Below, piece by piece: positions 1 through 11,459 of a stretch of 64,000 bases of DNA. A program made the position numbers and the translations under genes. The notes below the pieces were generated by a model. It was not told where the DNA came from, ran no database searches, and saw nothing but the letters and a program-made list of their open reading frames with translations. The stretch is from Lathyrus oleraceus (taxonomy: Eukaryota > Streptophyta > Magnoliopsida > Fabales > Fabaceae): positions 52,038,771 to 52,102,770 of the forward strand of contig NC_066579.1 of the NCBI RefSeq assembly GCF_024323335.1, given 5' to 3'. The first letter of the stretch is position 1. The number at the start of each line of letters is the position of its first letter.

Positions 1-363
1 GGGATTGAGAATTATAAGTTATGACTATAGAATTAATGCACTTGTAGTCTAAATTATAGAGGTGTACACCAAGGGATTGGGTAAAATGGTATTGTTAATT
101 TTGCGTAAAACTATAAAATCAATTTGATTCAATTAATGCACAATCATCAACACAGGAAAATTAAGGGATTTGAATTAGACCTAGTCGTTTTCTCATCTGA
201 AATTTTATTAAATTTTTTGCTTTTTCAATATACTCTCAAGCAAACCCCCTATTTTACTTTTCAAATAACATAAACTTCACCTTTTTAAAATACGAAATCC
301 ATGTGGAGATGATCTTTATTCTATTACTCTGACACGATTAGTACGCAATCCATATTATCAAGG
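1..363 (+). mobile_element. Athila-like LTR remnant (3' part)
   Basis: AT-rich sequence ending just before a degenerate primer-binding site and a gag remnant. The last ~80 bases (ccatgtggagatgatc and what follows) resemble the U5 end of the better preserved LTR at 46043-47524, which has ccctgtggagacgat before its own primer site. The 5' end lies outside the window. Assignment rests on position and this weak resemblance. Confidence 0.5.
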
Positions 364-367
364 TTTG

Positions 368-385
368 GGGTGTCGTTGCCTGTGA
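368..385 (+). promoter_or_regulatory. Degenerate primer-binding site (tRNA-Asp type)
   Basis: gggtgtcgttgcctgtga aligns to the Athila site TGGCGCCGTTGCCGGGGA with several mismatches. It follows an LTR-like tail and precedes gag-like sequence, as expected for a minus-strand priming site. The divergence indicates an old copy. Confidence 0.55.
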
Positions 386-539
386 TTGTTGGTGATTTCA
401 ACAGGCCAATTTTTGTGCGGCGTTTTATTTTAAATTTTATTATATTTAGTTATTTTTATTTTTATTTTATTTTCTTATTCAGTTTTATCTAGTGCAGTGC
501 TATAGATGTATTGTTTGTTTGTTTATTTAAGGTTCAAGT

Positions 540-1373
540 TTGACATTGATATTGTTAGTTCAAAAATCAAAAGAACAACACGAGCGATTTGGAAAGCAGG
601 AAGGGAAGCACAAAAGGCTAAGAAGGAACTGAATGTAGAGATGGCTAATCCACCAATAAAAACGAGGGGGGGGGGGGGGGCTATTGTAGGAGGACTGATG
701 TTGGACAAATATCCTTAGTCTTTCAACCGGCTAACACTGTAACATTTAATATCAATAATTATGTGCATTCAAGTTTAAGAGACAAATTATTAGATGTGCA
801 AGCTATCATATATCCTTGGGAGAATATGGCTAATTTTATGAGACGTGTTCGATGTGCAAGCCGAATGATGTGATTGAAGATCAGGTAAAATTATGATTAT
901 TTGGTTTTTCTCTGATAGATAGAGCAAATGATTGGTTACAGTGCATACCAAACAGTATGGTTCAGATGTGGAAGCAATTGGAAGACAAACATCTAGAGAG
1001 TTTTTTCTCAAATGTCCAATTTATAGAGAGGGAGGTAGAAATTACAAACTTTGACAAAGGTGATTCTGAGTCATTGTCTGATGCATGTGAAAGATTCAAG
1101 TTGTTACTCTGAATATGTACGAATTATAATATGGATGCCATGGAACAAATGGTACATTTTATTAGAGGTATCATACCTCAAGCGATAATGCTTTTGGATG
1201 CCTTAACTAGAGTTACCATAAGAACTAATAATAAAGATGAGGTGAAAAAAATGATCGAAAGAATGTGTCAATATGAGTATCACTTAAGTGATCGAATAGT
1301 TAAACCAAAGGGTTTGCTTGAATTAGATTCAAATACAACATTATTAGCTCAACTCGAGGTTATTTCAAAATAA
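540..1373 (+). pseudogene. gag: Athila-type gag remnant
   Basis: Broken gag gene of an old Athila-lineage element. An N-terminal basic piece (KIKRTTRAIWKAGREAQK, then EMANPP) is followed, in shifting frames, by capsid-like stretches: DRANDWLQCIPNSM near 920-960, LEDKHLESFFSN near 985-1015 and SLSDACERFKLLL near 1075-1110. The last 80 codons (1131-1373) read IRGIIPQAIMLLDALTR, equivalent to the nucleocapsid-proximal region of the intact-looking gag at 47603. Several frameshifts, stops and a 14-base G tract at 667-680 interrupt it. No zinc knuckle or protease follows; the rest of the element has been lost or has decayed beyond recognition. Confidence 0.6.
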
Positions 1374-1750
1374 TTAGCTAAACAAAATATGCACAAATAT
1401 TAAAACATATAAACATAATACTTAAAATGATAAAAAAAGTATCGCAATATCTTCAAAAACTAACACCATTCCTCGACAACATCACCATGTTTGCTGCAGC
1501 TCCGTAGCAAGTGCAAATTATCATATTCACGGAGACTAGTTGTATTTCAAAGACCGCTCAATAAATTATATAATTCTAAGTATGTATTGTTTAAATTTGT
1601 TAGTTCGTGCAATTGGAGTAACATAGAATATATTGAACTTGTGGTGTTAATAGTAAGAAAACTTAATGGGGTTGGATTTCATTAACATGTTATCATGTAG
1701 TAAGTAATATGCAATTCTAATTAGCTATTAATATTACCGTCAAATCATTG
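1374..1750. other. AT-rich intergenic, nothing recognised
   Basis: No coding pattern, LTR terminus or primer site recognised. The 64-codon reading frame at 1491-1685 has no family resemblance. Probably decayed body of the preceding Athila remnant. Confidence 0.4.
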
Positions 1751-2440
1751 AGATTAATCCTATTACCTAATAGACGATCTCTCAGCCTATTAACTAATAC
1801 ATCAACATTAATTTTCAATTAATATAGATAAAGAACCTAAATTAATACAAATATTAACTAATCAATCAATATTAAAGCTTAAAAAGAATTGCATAGAACG
1901 CCATGGCCGAGATCAAAACATGACGACTAAAACAACTACATCTAACCTCAACAAAAGAGAAAACTATCTAAGCTTACTCATCATAGCCTTACACTTAAGC
2001 CTTAAGAGAAAGAAGTTGAACATCATTTGGGACGATTCATCGAGCAGTGCTCACACCTTCGATCTTCCTCTCCTTTTCTCTTCCGTTGTGATTTGTGGTA
2101 TTAACTTAACTTTCTTTGAAAACTACCTCAAATCCATTGATGATCTCAATTTTAATTGAATGGAAACTCATATTTATAGGGTCTGATATAGTATGCTCAC
2201 TAAGCGCGTCGTCCATCTGGGTCTATCTCACCTACTTTCTTCCTTGCTAAGATTTTCATATCACTTGTACCTTACTGTATCCGCCTTAGCTCACTAAGTG
2301 ATTCGCCCATCCCCGCCTAATGCACGAACCCTTCATTCACCTTAAAGTAACTTAGTCCTAGAGATATGAACCGCCTTACCTTGCTAAGTTACTAAGCGCA
2401 TATGTATTTTACGTAATTTTGACACTTACCACCGATCCAA
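1751..2440 (-). mobile_element. Eroded minus-strand LTR fragment
   Basis: Read on the minus strand, this has the layout of the Tat LTRs further right: a TATA box (tatttata on the plus strand at 2171-2178), a pyrimidine-rich transcribed leader to its left (ctcttccgttgtgattt near 2080), and upstream of it several degraded copies of a ctcactaagcg/ttgctaag motif (2193-2400) resembling the cgctaggcga motifs in the U3 of the better-preserved LTRs. Neither LTR terminus can be placed. Family uncertain. Confidence 0.35.
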
Positions 2441-2640
2441 ACCCATGTACATCACAAGCAAACCACCTCAGTATGTGGTTGGTGAGGTATTCCTAAAAGA
2501 GTCAATTTTGATCAAGGGTGTAGAGGAAATCACTTCCCTAATTAAGGAGGAAATAACTCCCCTCACTACAAAAAAAAAATCGCTTATTAACCATGGTTTC
2601 CACAATTCAAGGAATGCGGTTAATATGTTTTGTTTACCAC

Positions 2641-2866
2641 TGTTGAAAAATAAGTGTCAGTTGTATTGAAAAACAAGTGTGAGTTCTAAGTACCTCATTG
2701 CTTAGAAAAATGGAGGTTGAGCATTTTATAAATAAGACGACTCATACACCTATCACCTTAAGGTTTTTGGTGATTATATGGTGTCTTTCTCACTTGTTTG
2801 GGTGAGTCTTTGATCTTTATGTGAGTGTTTGATCAAATGTTTATGTTTCCCCCTCATGATGACCCA
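2641..2866 (+). repeat. TRIM left LTR
   Basis: Direct repeat of 3069-3293 with scattered substitutions. Contains a TATA box tataaata at 2727-2734 in the middle of the repeat. Confidence 0.8.
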
Positions 2867-2870
2867 TCAA

Positions 2871-2882
2871 TGGTATTAGAGT
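2871..2882 (+). promoter_or_regulatory. TRIM primer-binding site (tRNA-Met)
   Basis: tggtattagagt lies 4 bases inside the left LTR. It differs from the canonical TGGTATCAGAGC at two positions. Confidence 0.7.
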
Positions 2883-3054
2883 CCGATTCGAGTAAGGGAC
2901 CGACTCCTTGTGTCAAAAATCTTTCTGACATGGTGGTCAGGGAGCGTATCCTGTTGGAGTGCCTATGACGAGATAAGAGTGTCTTTCAACAGTGGTACAA
3001 GCATGTGGATAAAAGAGCTTCCGTTTGAGAGGGAGCGTAGTGGATGAACTCACA

Positions 3055-3068
3055 CTTGAGGGAGAGAT
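3055..3068 (+). promoter_or_regulatory. TRIM polypurine tract
   Basis: Purine-rich run (cttgagggagagat) immediately before the right LTR, in the position of the plus-strand primer. Confidence 0.6.
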
Positions 3069-3293
3069 TGTTGGGAAACAAATGTGAGTTGCGTTGAGAA
3101 ACAAGTGTGAGTTCTAAGTCCCACATTACTTAGAAAAGTGGAGGTTGAGCACTTTATAAATAAGATGACCCATACTTCTATCCCCTTAAGATTTGGGATG
3201 AATATGTAATGTCTCTTTCACATGTTTGGATGAGTCTTTGACCTTTAGATAAATATTTGGTCTAATGTGTATGCTTGTTCTTCGTTATAACCA
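3069..3293 (+). repeat. TRIM right LTR
   Basis: Second copy of the ~225-bp direct repeat; same start and end as the left copy and the same tataaata box. Confidence 0.8.
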
Positions 3294-4056
3294 TAATTTA
3301 ATAGTGGCTAAGTTAACCTTATCAAAATTTTGATATTCAACCACAAAATAATAGCTACGTTTTGATTGACCTTGATTAAATAATAAACAAGATGTACACG
3401 GTTGGAACCATGGCTAAGAAGGCTAAGAAAGAGTACGTACATTTTATTTCAGAGAAATTTTGCGCTCGTACAATTTATTATTTCCCTCTTTTTATTTTCT
3501 CTCTTCTGATGCTTCGTTTTCTTTTCATTTGTACCAGAAGAAAAAACAAAGCCTCTCTTTTCCTTTCATATCTATTTTGTATCCAGAAAAAACCCTAAAA
3601 TCATGAAGAAATTGATGGCTATATGGTACATCGATTTATTATAACCTAAAATAACATATAAATTGAAAAGAATGAAATAACATATAAGCTGAACTTATAT
3701 GTGAAGGTTTATTTTGATAAACTAAAATAATTGAACTTCTGTGTGTAGTTTAATTATCTTCGAGTTCATGACTGTGTGGTACTTTGAGTTCTAATGTTTT
3801 GACTATGAAATCATAATAAATAAGCCAATTTCATGTTCAAAATTTATTTTTTCTAGAAATCTTTTTATGTTTTCCGATTTCTATTTGCTGTTAATTCAAT
3901 GCTTATTATAAAGTGCTGATGGTTTTCAACTTGAAGAATGTGCTCAACCTATATATACAAATTGTAATTGAAAAGTATAAATTCTAATTAACAATAGTTT
4001 CACCGTAGCTAACTTTATTTATTTTATTAATCTAAAGGTTTTTTTTAATACTACTA
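3294..4056. other. AT-rich segment without a recognised gene
   Basis: A 68-codon frame at 3392-3598 begins MAKKAKKE after an upstream Met and contains hydrophobic stretches, but its composition is that of random AT-rich DNA and I recognise no family. No splice or promoter structure is convincing. Confidence 0.4.
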
Positions 4057-4429
4057 TGTTAGAACTAAAGTAATTATGCGTTGCCTTATCTTTTTAACTT
4101 CCCTGTAAGTTTATTTCTTCGTACGTTTTAGAGTACTACTAGCTTTTTTGCTTGTGTTTGAATTATGGAACAATTTATTTGTACAAGAATAAAATTATCA
4201 TATTCAAAACTTCCATGTTCCAATAGACATGGTATTGTTATACGCATATAAAATCCATAACACACAATGCTCATTATTTCTTAAGTATTAATTCAAACTT
4301 AGGTAATTAGTTAATAATACTTATGGATACATAATAATTATTTGTCTAATTTTGTATCGGTCACTTTATAATAAAATTTCTCTCATTCAATATTTATTAC
4401 TCTCTATCTTCTTCCCTTCCACTTTAACA
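4057..4429 (+). mobile_element. Copia-like LTR
   Basis: 373-bp segment beginning tgttagaact and ending actttaaca, giving TGTTA/TAACA terminal inverted repeats. It has a TATA-like tataaaa near 4247 and a tRNA-Met-type primer site two bases after its end. Length and termini fit a Ty1/copia LTR. No second copy is visible, so the remainder of the element is absent or outside the window. Confidence 0.55.
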
Positions 4430-4431
4430 TA

Positions 4432-4443
4432 TGGTATCACGAG
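4432..4443 (+). promoter_or_regulatory. Primer-binding site after copia-like LTR
   Basis: tggtatcacgag matches the tRNA-Met site TGGTATCAGAGC over its first eight bases and imperfectly after that, directly downstream of the LTR end. Confidence 0.5.
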
Positions 4444-4511
4444 ACCAATTCTGATCCAGAATCAATAGTGATTGCAGCTATGGTTGGAATAGATTGCAAT
4501 AATTTCTCTAC

Positions 4512-4514
4512 AAG
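4512..4514. repeat. CACTA-1 target site duplication, left
   Basis: aag before the CACTA terminus; the right side reads aaa (38172-38174), so the 3-bp duplication is imperfect. Confidence 0.4.
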
Positions 4515-4560
4515 CACTATTACGAAAAATGCTTTTAACGTCAGACGCGAAATGCATCTT

Positions 4561-5708
4561 ACCTCGGCTGTAGTAGCGAGGTAATGAAAGACGTCATGAA
4601 AAATTGTCACTTATCACTTTGTTGATTAAACCGAGGGTAACATTATATGCACATGGATTCGAACCCAAACATCAACACTTTTATTATTTTCAAAACTATT
4701 GTATCTTATATCTCGGTTTATCTTGAAAACCGAGGGGTAAGATTTTTTATTTTTTCTAAATGCTACATTGTTTACCCAGAATATTACATTGTTTACACAG
4801 AATATTAAAATAAAAATCAAATTCACTAGAGGTATAAATAAAAATCAAATTCTCTGAAGATCTATATTTTAGATCTTCGAATTATTGAATCTTGGGGAAG
4901 ATCAAATGTTGGGTGCAAAATTATTCTCTACGGGTCTTGCATGCATTTGATTATGAAGCAAAACAAAATAAGGGTTAGATAAATAAAATTTATATTCAAA
5001 TATATGATTTTGTGCTCAAATAACTATTTAAGAAAACAAACTTTTAACCCAAGTAATTTTATGCTATTACAATCTATCTTAGAGAACTTTTCCAAATATC
5101 TTTATGTTTCAAGCGTTTCATGTTCCATATAGGTTAATTTTTCAATATTCAGTATGCTTTTATAATGGATGTCCCTTAGGTTTCACGTGGATCCCTAATG
5201 ACAGATTCTTGAGCGTTAATAAACATTAAATGAACGACAAAGATTTGTTTAAAGGCATTGAATATAGTACAAAAATGTTTAACTATCCCCTCGGTCACGA
5301 AGAAAACCGAGGTGAATAAACTGATTTTTTTAAATTACATTGTTTTCACAAAATATTAAAAATACATTGTAAAATATGTTTCTCAATAAGAATTTTTGTT
5401 TTTCATGCCCAAGTCCCATGCAAGATGCTAAAGATCTATTTTTAAGTGAGAATTTTTGTTTTCTGTACTTGCAATCCATCCCAGAGATCTGTAGTAGCAA
5501 CTCATGATCAAATGGACGGTGGTGAATATCTCTTCCAAAAGATATTCATCAAAACGCTTCCAATAGATCTTTATGGTAAAATGATGTTTTATGAATATCT
5601 CTTTGGGCGGCTACATATAAGTTAGTCTTAAGGTAAAATTTATTTAACGAGTGTTTTTATAGTAAAATATGATTATTAAACACCTCAGTTTTATTATAAA
5701 ACTGAGGT
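4561..5708. repeat. Subterminal hairpin repeats, left side of CACTA-1
   Basis: Inverted repeats of the form cctcggt-loop-accgagg at 4561-4583, 4710-4738, 5287-5313 and 5681-5708 (the last in the variant cctcagt/actgagg). Multiple subterminal repeats are typical transposase-binding structures of CACTA elements. Confidence 0.6.
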
Positions 5709-5783
5709 AAATAATTCTTTTTTTTTAAATTACATCGTTTACACAGAATATTAAAATACATTGTTTACAACAAATTTTCGGTG

Positions 5784-5788
5784 ATATC
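5784..5788. repeat. Athila element A target duplication, left
   Basis: atatc immediately before the LTR start; identical to 37623-37627. Confidence 0.85.
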
Positions 5789-6852
5789 TGATCAGTGCAT
5801 TTTAATGCACATTCTCCTATGTTTGTTCTTAAGCAATTCTTTGATTTCTTTTGCTTACTTTTATGTTTTATAATGTTTTTATATTTTAGTTTATTTTTAT
5901 TGTTATTTGATTTTCGTATTTAATTTTCAGCTTTAACAGTCTGCACTAAAACGATCATAATTGGAGCTTCGGGAATCCGATTGACGCGTTCTAATAATCG
6001 CCGGAAAGCTAAGAGAAAAAGATACAACTTTCGTGTTAGAGTCGAAGTCAGATTCGGAGCGCTTATTTTCCAGAATTTCATTTGAAGCTGCAGCATTATT
6101 TTATTTTAGTTTTGGGTTGTTAGTTTTGGGTTTGGGTTATGTATTTGACCCAGTTGGGTTGTAAACCGATTGCCTTGGTTTTCCCCTAATACCTAGCAAC
6201 CGGAAAACACTACTCACGTTTTTTTACTATTCACGAATTATTTTTCTTACGCTTGAAAGAACCGTAATGAAGAACTAATTTTTCGGGACGGATTTGCTGT
6301 ATTCAAGTTCACTACTTTGAGATTGTTATAATTGCAATTAGAATTCTATTCCTTTCAATAATATTATATGATTGTTGTTTGTTTAATCCGATTTACATGT
6401 AATATTGTTGGTTAAATTTGAATGATATATGTTCTTAACCTTTGATCGCAATTCAACTCTGCTTAACCGTTAAATTTGCGATATCTATAACTGTATGCTT
6501 AATCCGGCAATAAGAATATATACCTTACAGTGTCGATCACGCTTGATGAATGATATTGTGTTCAAATAGAATAGAAGCCGTAGTTGTAGCAATCGATGAT
6601 AAGTTGAACCTATCACAGTGAATCTGTTTGTTTTATAATCACCTATTTCATAACAGCTTATTTCAATAATCACTTATTTAATAATCATTTTTTCCTTAAT
6701 CGATCCTGAATCCAACCCCCCCCCCCCCCCCCCGCTAAATCGATTTACCTTTGGTTAGTAATAATCAAGAATCCTTGAGAGACGATTCGAGTCATTGTCG
6801 TTATACTACGTTTTCAAAATAACTCGGTTTTGATCCGCGCGACAGCGGATCA
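5789..6852 (+). repeat. Element A 5' LTR
   Basis: 1064 bp, begins tgatcagtgc and ends gacagcggatca. Contains a long C tract at about 6716-6733. Paired with 36565-37622. Confidence 0.92.
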
Positions 6853-6855
6853 AAT

Positions 6856-6873
6856 TGGTGTCGTTGCCGGGGA
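6856..6873 (+). promoter_or_regulatory. Element A primer-binding site
   Basis: tggtgtcgttgccgggga, three bases after the LTR, differs at two positions from the Athila site TGGCGCCGTTGCCGGGGA (tRNA-Asp). Both differences are C-to-T. Confidence 0.85.
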
Positions 6874-7241
6874 TCCTTGTAATTATTAATCAGTATTAGA
6901 GTCATAGGTTTAGTGTTCTTGCATTTAGGCCATAGGTTCCTCGCGGTTTTGGCCAATTCGTGTCTAGAGTCGAAAAATTCAGTTTTTGGAAAAATTGAGT
7001 CCGATCGAAAATTTGTTCCGTCTATTAGGAGTAGAAAATCCACCCGATCTTTTATCCCATACTACAAAGTAGTTATGGGATTCCAGCCTCAAATCGCCAA
7101 AAAACCCTTTTTTTCTATTTTTAATGAGTTTTTTTACTGTTTTCATAGAGTCGAAAAAATCTCAAAATTCTAATTTTAAGTCATTAGATTAATTTCAGTG
7201 TTAGTTTATTTTTCTGAATTTATTTTAATCGTTTTCCTTCA

Positions 7242-9150
7242 TTGTGTTCTTTTTTACTATTAGGGACATTGTTGGCATTTTCACAATTTTTGTTGCATTG
7301 TTGTGCATTAGTCTTGGCTACTAGGTCTTCTTGTTCTGAGCTTTTTGATTTTGATCCTGAGGTAGAGAGAACTTTGCACACACGTCGTAGAGCAGGCCGG
7401 GCTAGCAATAGTTCACCACCCACAATTAAGTCTGAGTCTGATTCTGATTACTTTAATAACTTGTTTGATTCGGATTCTAAAATTGTTGTTGATATGGCTA
7501 ACCAAAGAACTTTAAGGTAGTTAGCTGCCCCTGATGTGAATTATAATGGCCTGTGTATTTAATATCCTGAAGCTGACACTCCTTTTGAACTAAAATCTGG
7601 TTTGATACACTTGTTTCCAAAGTTTAATGGTCTTGCAGGTGAGGATCCACATAAACATCTCAAAGAATTCCAGGTTGTGTGCTCTACACCGTTGAGGCCT
7701 GAAGGAATAACACAAGACCATATCAAACTTCGAGCTTTTCCTTTTTCATTGCAGGGTGCAACAAAGGATTGAATATATTATCTTGAGCCAAATTCGATCA
7801 CAAGTTGGAATGCTCTAAAAAGATTGTTCTTAGAGAGATACTTCCCTGCCTCCAGAGCAGCCTCGATCAGAAAAGAGATTTGTGGTATTAGACATGATAA
7901 TGAGTCACTTGTTAAGTATTGGGAAAGATTCAAGAAATTAGTATCTAGTTGTCCTCAACACCAGATCACCGAACAATTGCTCATTCAGTACTTTTATGAA
8001 GGTTTGTTACCAATGGATAGGAATATTCTTGATGCTGCTAGCGGTGGAGCACTCGTCGATAAAACTCCAGCCGCCACCAAAGCTTTGATCGAAAATATAT
8101 CCCTCAACTCCCAACAATTTAAAACCAGAAACAATTCTGTCAAAGCAAAGGGTGTGAACGAAATTCAGGTTTCCTCCAACAAAGCTTTAGAAACCAGAAT
8201 TAACGAGCTCACCTCTTTAGTGAAACAGTTGGCAGTAGGTAAGACTCAAGCGGCAAACCTGTATGGTATTTGTACTTCTCCTGAGCATCCAACCGATACT
8301 TGTCCTATTTTACCTGATGAATCGATCACTGAGTTACCTCAAGCTTATGCAGCAAACCTTTACAATCAAGGCAACAATCAGAACAGGTACAACAACATTC
8401 CTGACCTGTCCACCAATAAATATCACCCCAATTAGAGGAACCATCCCAACCTTCGATATGGAAACCAACAGCCAACCCAACCAGCAACTACCCCCCAAGC
8501 TACCATTTCTACACCCTCTGGACCTTCATTAGAGGACCTGGTCAAACAACTAGCTGTTAGTAATCTTCAGTTTCAACAAAGAACATAATCTAGTATTCAA
8601 ACCTTGCAGACACAGATTGGACAGCTTGCCACCTCAATGAATGTCATGCAATCCCAAGGATCAAACCAACTTCCTGCCCAAGAAGTTGTGAATCCAAAAG
8701 GTCCTAATGCCAATGTCAGTGCAATTTCTTTGAGGTCAGGAAAGGTCACAGAACCAGCCCCCGAAAAAAATAAAAAAATTCTTGAGGTAACATCTGAACT
8801 TTCTTCACCTTCTTCGCCTTCTTCTGTTGTGGTAGAAACTGAAAAGAATAAAGAAAAAGAATATGTACCACCAGTCCCCTTTCCACATAGAGTTATGAAA
8901 AATAAAAGAATTGAGGAAGGAGACAAAGAGAGGGAGATCTTGGATGTTTTTAAAAAAGTTGCGGTAAACATTCCGCTTCTTGATGTCATTAAGCACGTTC
9001 CTAAGTATGCAAAGTTTCTGAAAGATTTGTGTACAAACAAGAGGCGGATGAAAGGTGGTGAGAGACTCAACTTGGGAAGAAATATTTTTGCTTTTATTCA
9101 GCCCAAGCCCCATTCTGAAAAAGTGACAGGCGAGCAAAATGTTTCAGCCA
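7242..9150 (+). pseudogene. gag: Element A gag (nonsense-interrupted)
   Basis: Structural polyprotein of the Athila element. The recognisable part starts near 7335 (ELFDFDPEVERTLHTRR); the frame is open from 7242 but its hydrophobic beginning is probably leader, the true ATG being unclear. Capsid-like motifs follow: FPKFNGLAGEDPHKHLKEF, ALKRLFLERYFP, YWERFKKLVSSCP and ILDAASGGALVDKTP. The zinc-knuckle position near 8260-8300 reads YGICTSPEHPTDTC, with the expected first Cys replaced by Tyr. In-frame stops lie at 7518 (TAG), 7560 (TAA), 7770 (TGA), 8433 (TAG) and 8586 (TAA). There is no frameshift. Confidence 0.88.
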
Positions 9151-9770
9151 TCTCTCAGGTCTTTCCAATAAAGTGCAAGGACCCGAGAACTTTTACTATT
9201 CCTTATACCATCGGAGATAAGCAATTCGATAATTGCATGCTTGATTTGGGAGCGGGCATTAATGCTTTGCCTACTTCTATTTATAATAACCTTTGTCTTA
9301 GTCCTTTGCAGCATACAGGTTTAATCGTTCAGTTGGAGAACATGAGCAATGCCCGCCCTGCTGGTATAGTGGAAGATGTCCTTGTTCAAGTTAACGATTT
9401 GATTTTTCCTGCTAATTTTTACATCCTGGACATGGAAGGAGAAACTAAGTCAAGCAGGGCTCCAATCATTTTAGGTAGACCATTCATGAAAATGGAGAAG
9501 ACAAAAATTGATGTTGATGATGGAACCATGTCCATGGAATTTGGTGACATTGTCGCAAAATTTAACATCTTCGATGCCATGAAACATCCCTTGGAGGAAC
9601 ACTCTGTTTTTCATATTGAGTTGATATCTGATTTGGTTAATGAAACTTATTTTGAATTGTTTTCACTTGATTTTCCATCCTTACTTGGATTTGATGATGT
9701 TTACTCATGTGCTGATTGTACTGACATTAACATTTGTGTTGTATGTGCTGAGATTGATGCTGCCTTATAG
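9151..9770 (+). pseudogene. Element A aspartic protease region
   Basis: Retropepsin-like protease that would cleave the Gag-Pol polyprotein. The active-site motif is DLGAG (MLDLGAGINALP, about 9240-9275), where DLGAS is usual; the second conserved block IILGRPFM is at about 9466-9490. Continuous with gag in the same frame and closed by a TAG at 9768-9770, after which the RT frame continues in phase. The stop is a CAG-to-TAG-type change. Confidence 0.85.
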
Positions 9771-11459
9771 GGTGACATGTCTCCTACAGGTGAAGTTGTT
9801 GTAAACGAAGTTGTTTATGCAGCTGATGCTCTCGACATCTCGGATACCCCAAACGCCCCATCCATCGAGCAACCCCCGTCCTTAGAGCTGAAACAACTCC
9901 TGGATAATCTGAAATACGCTTATTTGGAGAGTGATGAAAAACTCCTTGTTATTATTTCTTCTAACCTTGATTGCGATCAGGAAAATAAACTTTTGCAGGT
10001 TTTGAAGAAGCACAAGAAAGAAATTGGCTGGACATTAGCTGACATCTCAGGTATTAGTCCTTCCATGTGTATGCACCGGATTTTACTTGAGGACGGTGCT
10101 AAAACAGTAAGGCAGCGCCAAAAGAGGCTTAATCTTGTGATTCTTGATGTGGTAAAGAAAGAGGTAACCAAACTCTTGCAAGCAGGTATCATTTATCCTA
10201 TCTCTGACAGTAAATGGGTAAGCCCAGTGCAGGTTGTACCTAAGAAATCTGGACTCACAGTGGTGAAAAATGAAAAGAATGAACTTGTTCCCACTAGAGT
10301 TCAGAATAGCTGGAGAGTTTGTATTGATTACAGGAGGTTGAACCAAGCTACCAGAAAGGATCACTTTCCTTTGCCGTTCATTGACCAAATGCTTGAACGG
10401 CTAGCTGGTAAATCACATTATTGTTTTCTTGATGGTTTTTCAGGTTACTTTCAGATTCATATTGCCCCTGAAGATCAAGAAAAGACCACTTTCACATGCC
10501 CATTCGGTACATTTGCTTACAGGAGGATGTCTTTTGGTATTTGCAATGCTCCTGGCACTTTCTAGCGATGCATGATTAGTATTTTCTCCGAGTTTATTGA
10601 AAATTGCATGGAAGTGTTTATGGATGACTTTACTGTTTATGGTTCGTCTTTTGATGCATGCTTGAAAAGTTTGAATATGGTTTTAGAGAGATGCATCGAG
10701 ACTGACCTTGTTTTAAATTATGAAAAATGTCATTTTATGGTTGAGCAGGGAATTGTTCTTGGTCACATAATTTCTGAAAAAGGATTTTTTGTTGATCCTG
10801 CTAAGATTGATGTAATTTCTACATTGCCTTACCCTTCTTGCATTCACAAGATTTGTTCTTTTCTTGGTCATGCAGGTTTTTACAGGCGTTCCATCAAGGA
10901 TTTCAGCAAGATAACTCTTCCGCTGTCAAACTTGTTGAAGAATGACGTCACTTTCAGTTTCGATGACAAATGCAAACAAGCGTTTGACTTCTTGATGAAA
11001 GCATTGACCTCCACTCCCATCATCCAGCCTCCCGACTGGACCCTCCCTTTTGAAATTATGTGTGATGCTTCTAATTATGCTGTTGGGGTTGTCCTTGCAC
11101 AAAGAGTTGACAAGGCTGCCCATGTTATTTACTATGCTTCTAGGACTTTAGATTTTGCACAGTCAAATTACACCACCATTGAAAAAGAACTTCTAGCTAT
11201 TGTTTTTGCTCTTGATAAATTCAGATCATACTTGCTAGGTTCCAAGGTTGTTGTTTTTACTGACCATGCAAATTTAAAGTACTTGTTGAAGAAGCCGGAA
11301 GCAAAATCGAGATTGATTTGGTGGATGTTATTGCTCCAAGAGTTTAATGTAGAGATTAAAGACAAAAGTGAATCTGAGAACTTAGTGGCTGATCACTTGA
11401 GCAGAATAGAGAGAGATGAAGATCCTTTTCCCATCCAGGATGACTTTCCTGATGAGCAT
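9771..11459 (+). pseudogene. pol: Element A reverse transcriptase and RNase H
   Basis: RT blocks in order: WVSPVQVVPKKSG (~10215), VCIDYRRLNQATRKDHFPLP (~10318), FLDGFSGYFQI (~10429), FGTFAYRRMSFGICNAPGTF (~10504) and the catalytic FMDD in [11 protein letters not shown] (~10610). RNase H follows with its acidic residues visible: [43 protein letters not shown] and [15 protein letters not shown] at 10563-10565 interrupts the conserved TFQRCM position, i.e. CAG became TAG. Otherwise the domains keep all catalytic residues and one frame. Confidence 0.92.

Larger units (their letters stand above)
2641..3293 (+). mobile_element. Complete TRIM (miniature LTR retrotransposon)
   Basis: Two direct repeats of 226 and 225 bp (2641-2866 and 3069-3293), both starting tgttg and ending acc(c)a, flank ~200 bp of noncoding sequence. 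Just inside the left repeat is tggtattagagt, matching the initiator tRNA-Met site TGGTATCAGAGC at most positions. A purine tract ttgagggagaga precedes the right repeat. There is no coding capacity, which is the definition of a TRIM; such elements depend on proteins supplied by others. No clear target duplication is visible, so the insertion is not recent. Confidence 0.82.

Noticed and set aside
2564..2600. CACTACAAAA as left terminus of CACTA-2
   Set aside because: Only the first ten bases match the right end; none of the ccgtcgc subterminal motifs follow.
2641..3293. Cassandra-type TRIM carrying a 5S RNA promoter
   Set aside because: No 5S-like internal promoter sequence seen in the LTR.
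3392..3598. 68-codon frame starting after a gene-like promoter region
   Set aside because: No recognisable domain, AT-rich composition, no splice support; treated as chance frame.
6716..6733. Long C tract in the element A 5' LTR as a functional G-quadruplex
   Set aside because: A single homopolymer run, shorter in the sister LTR (about 37491-37503); slippage or sequencing noise is likelier.
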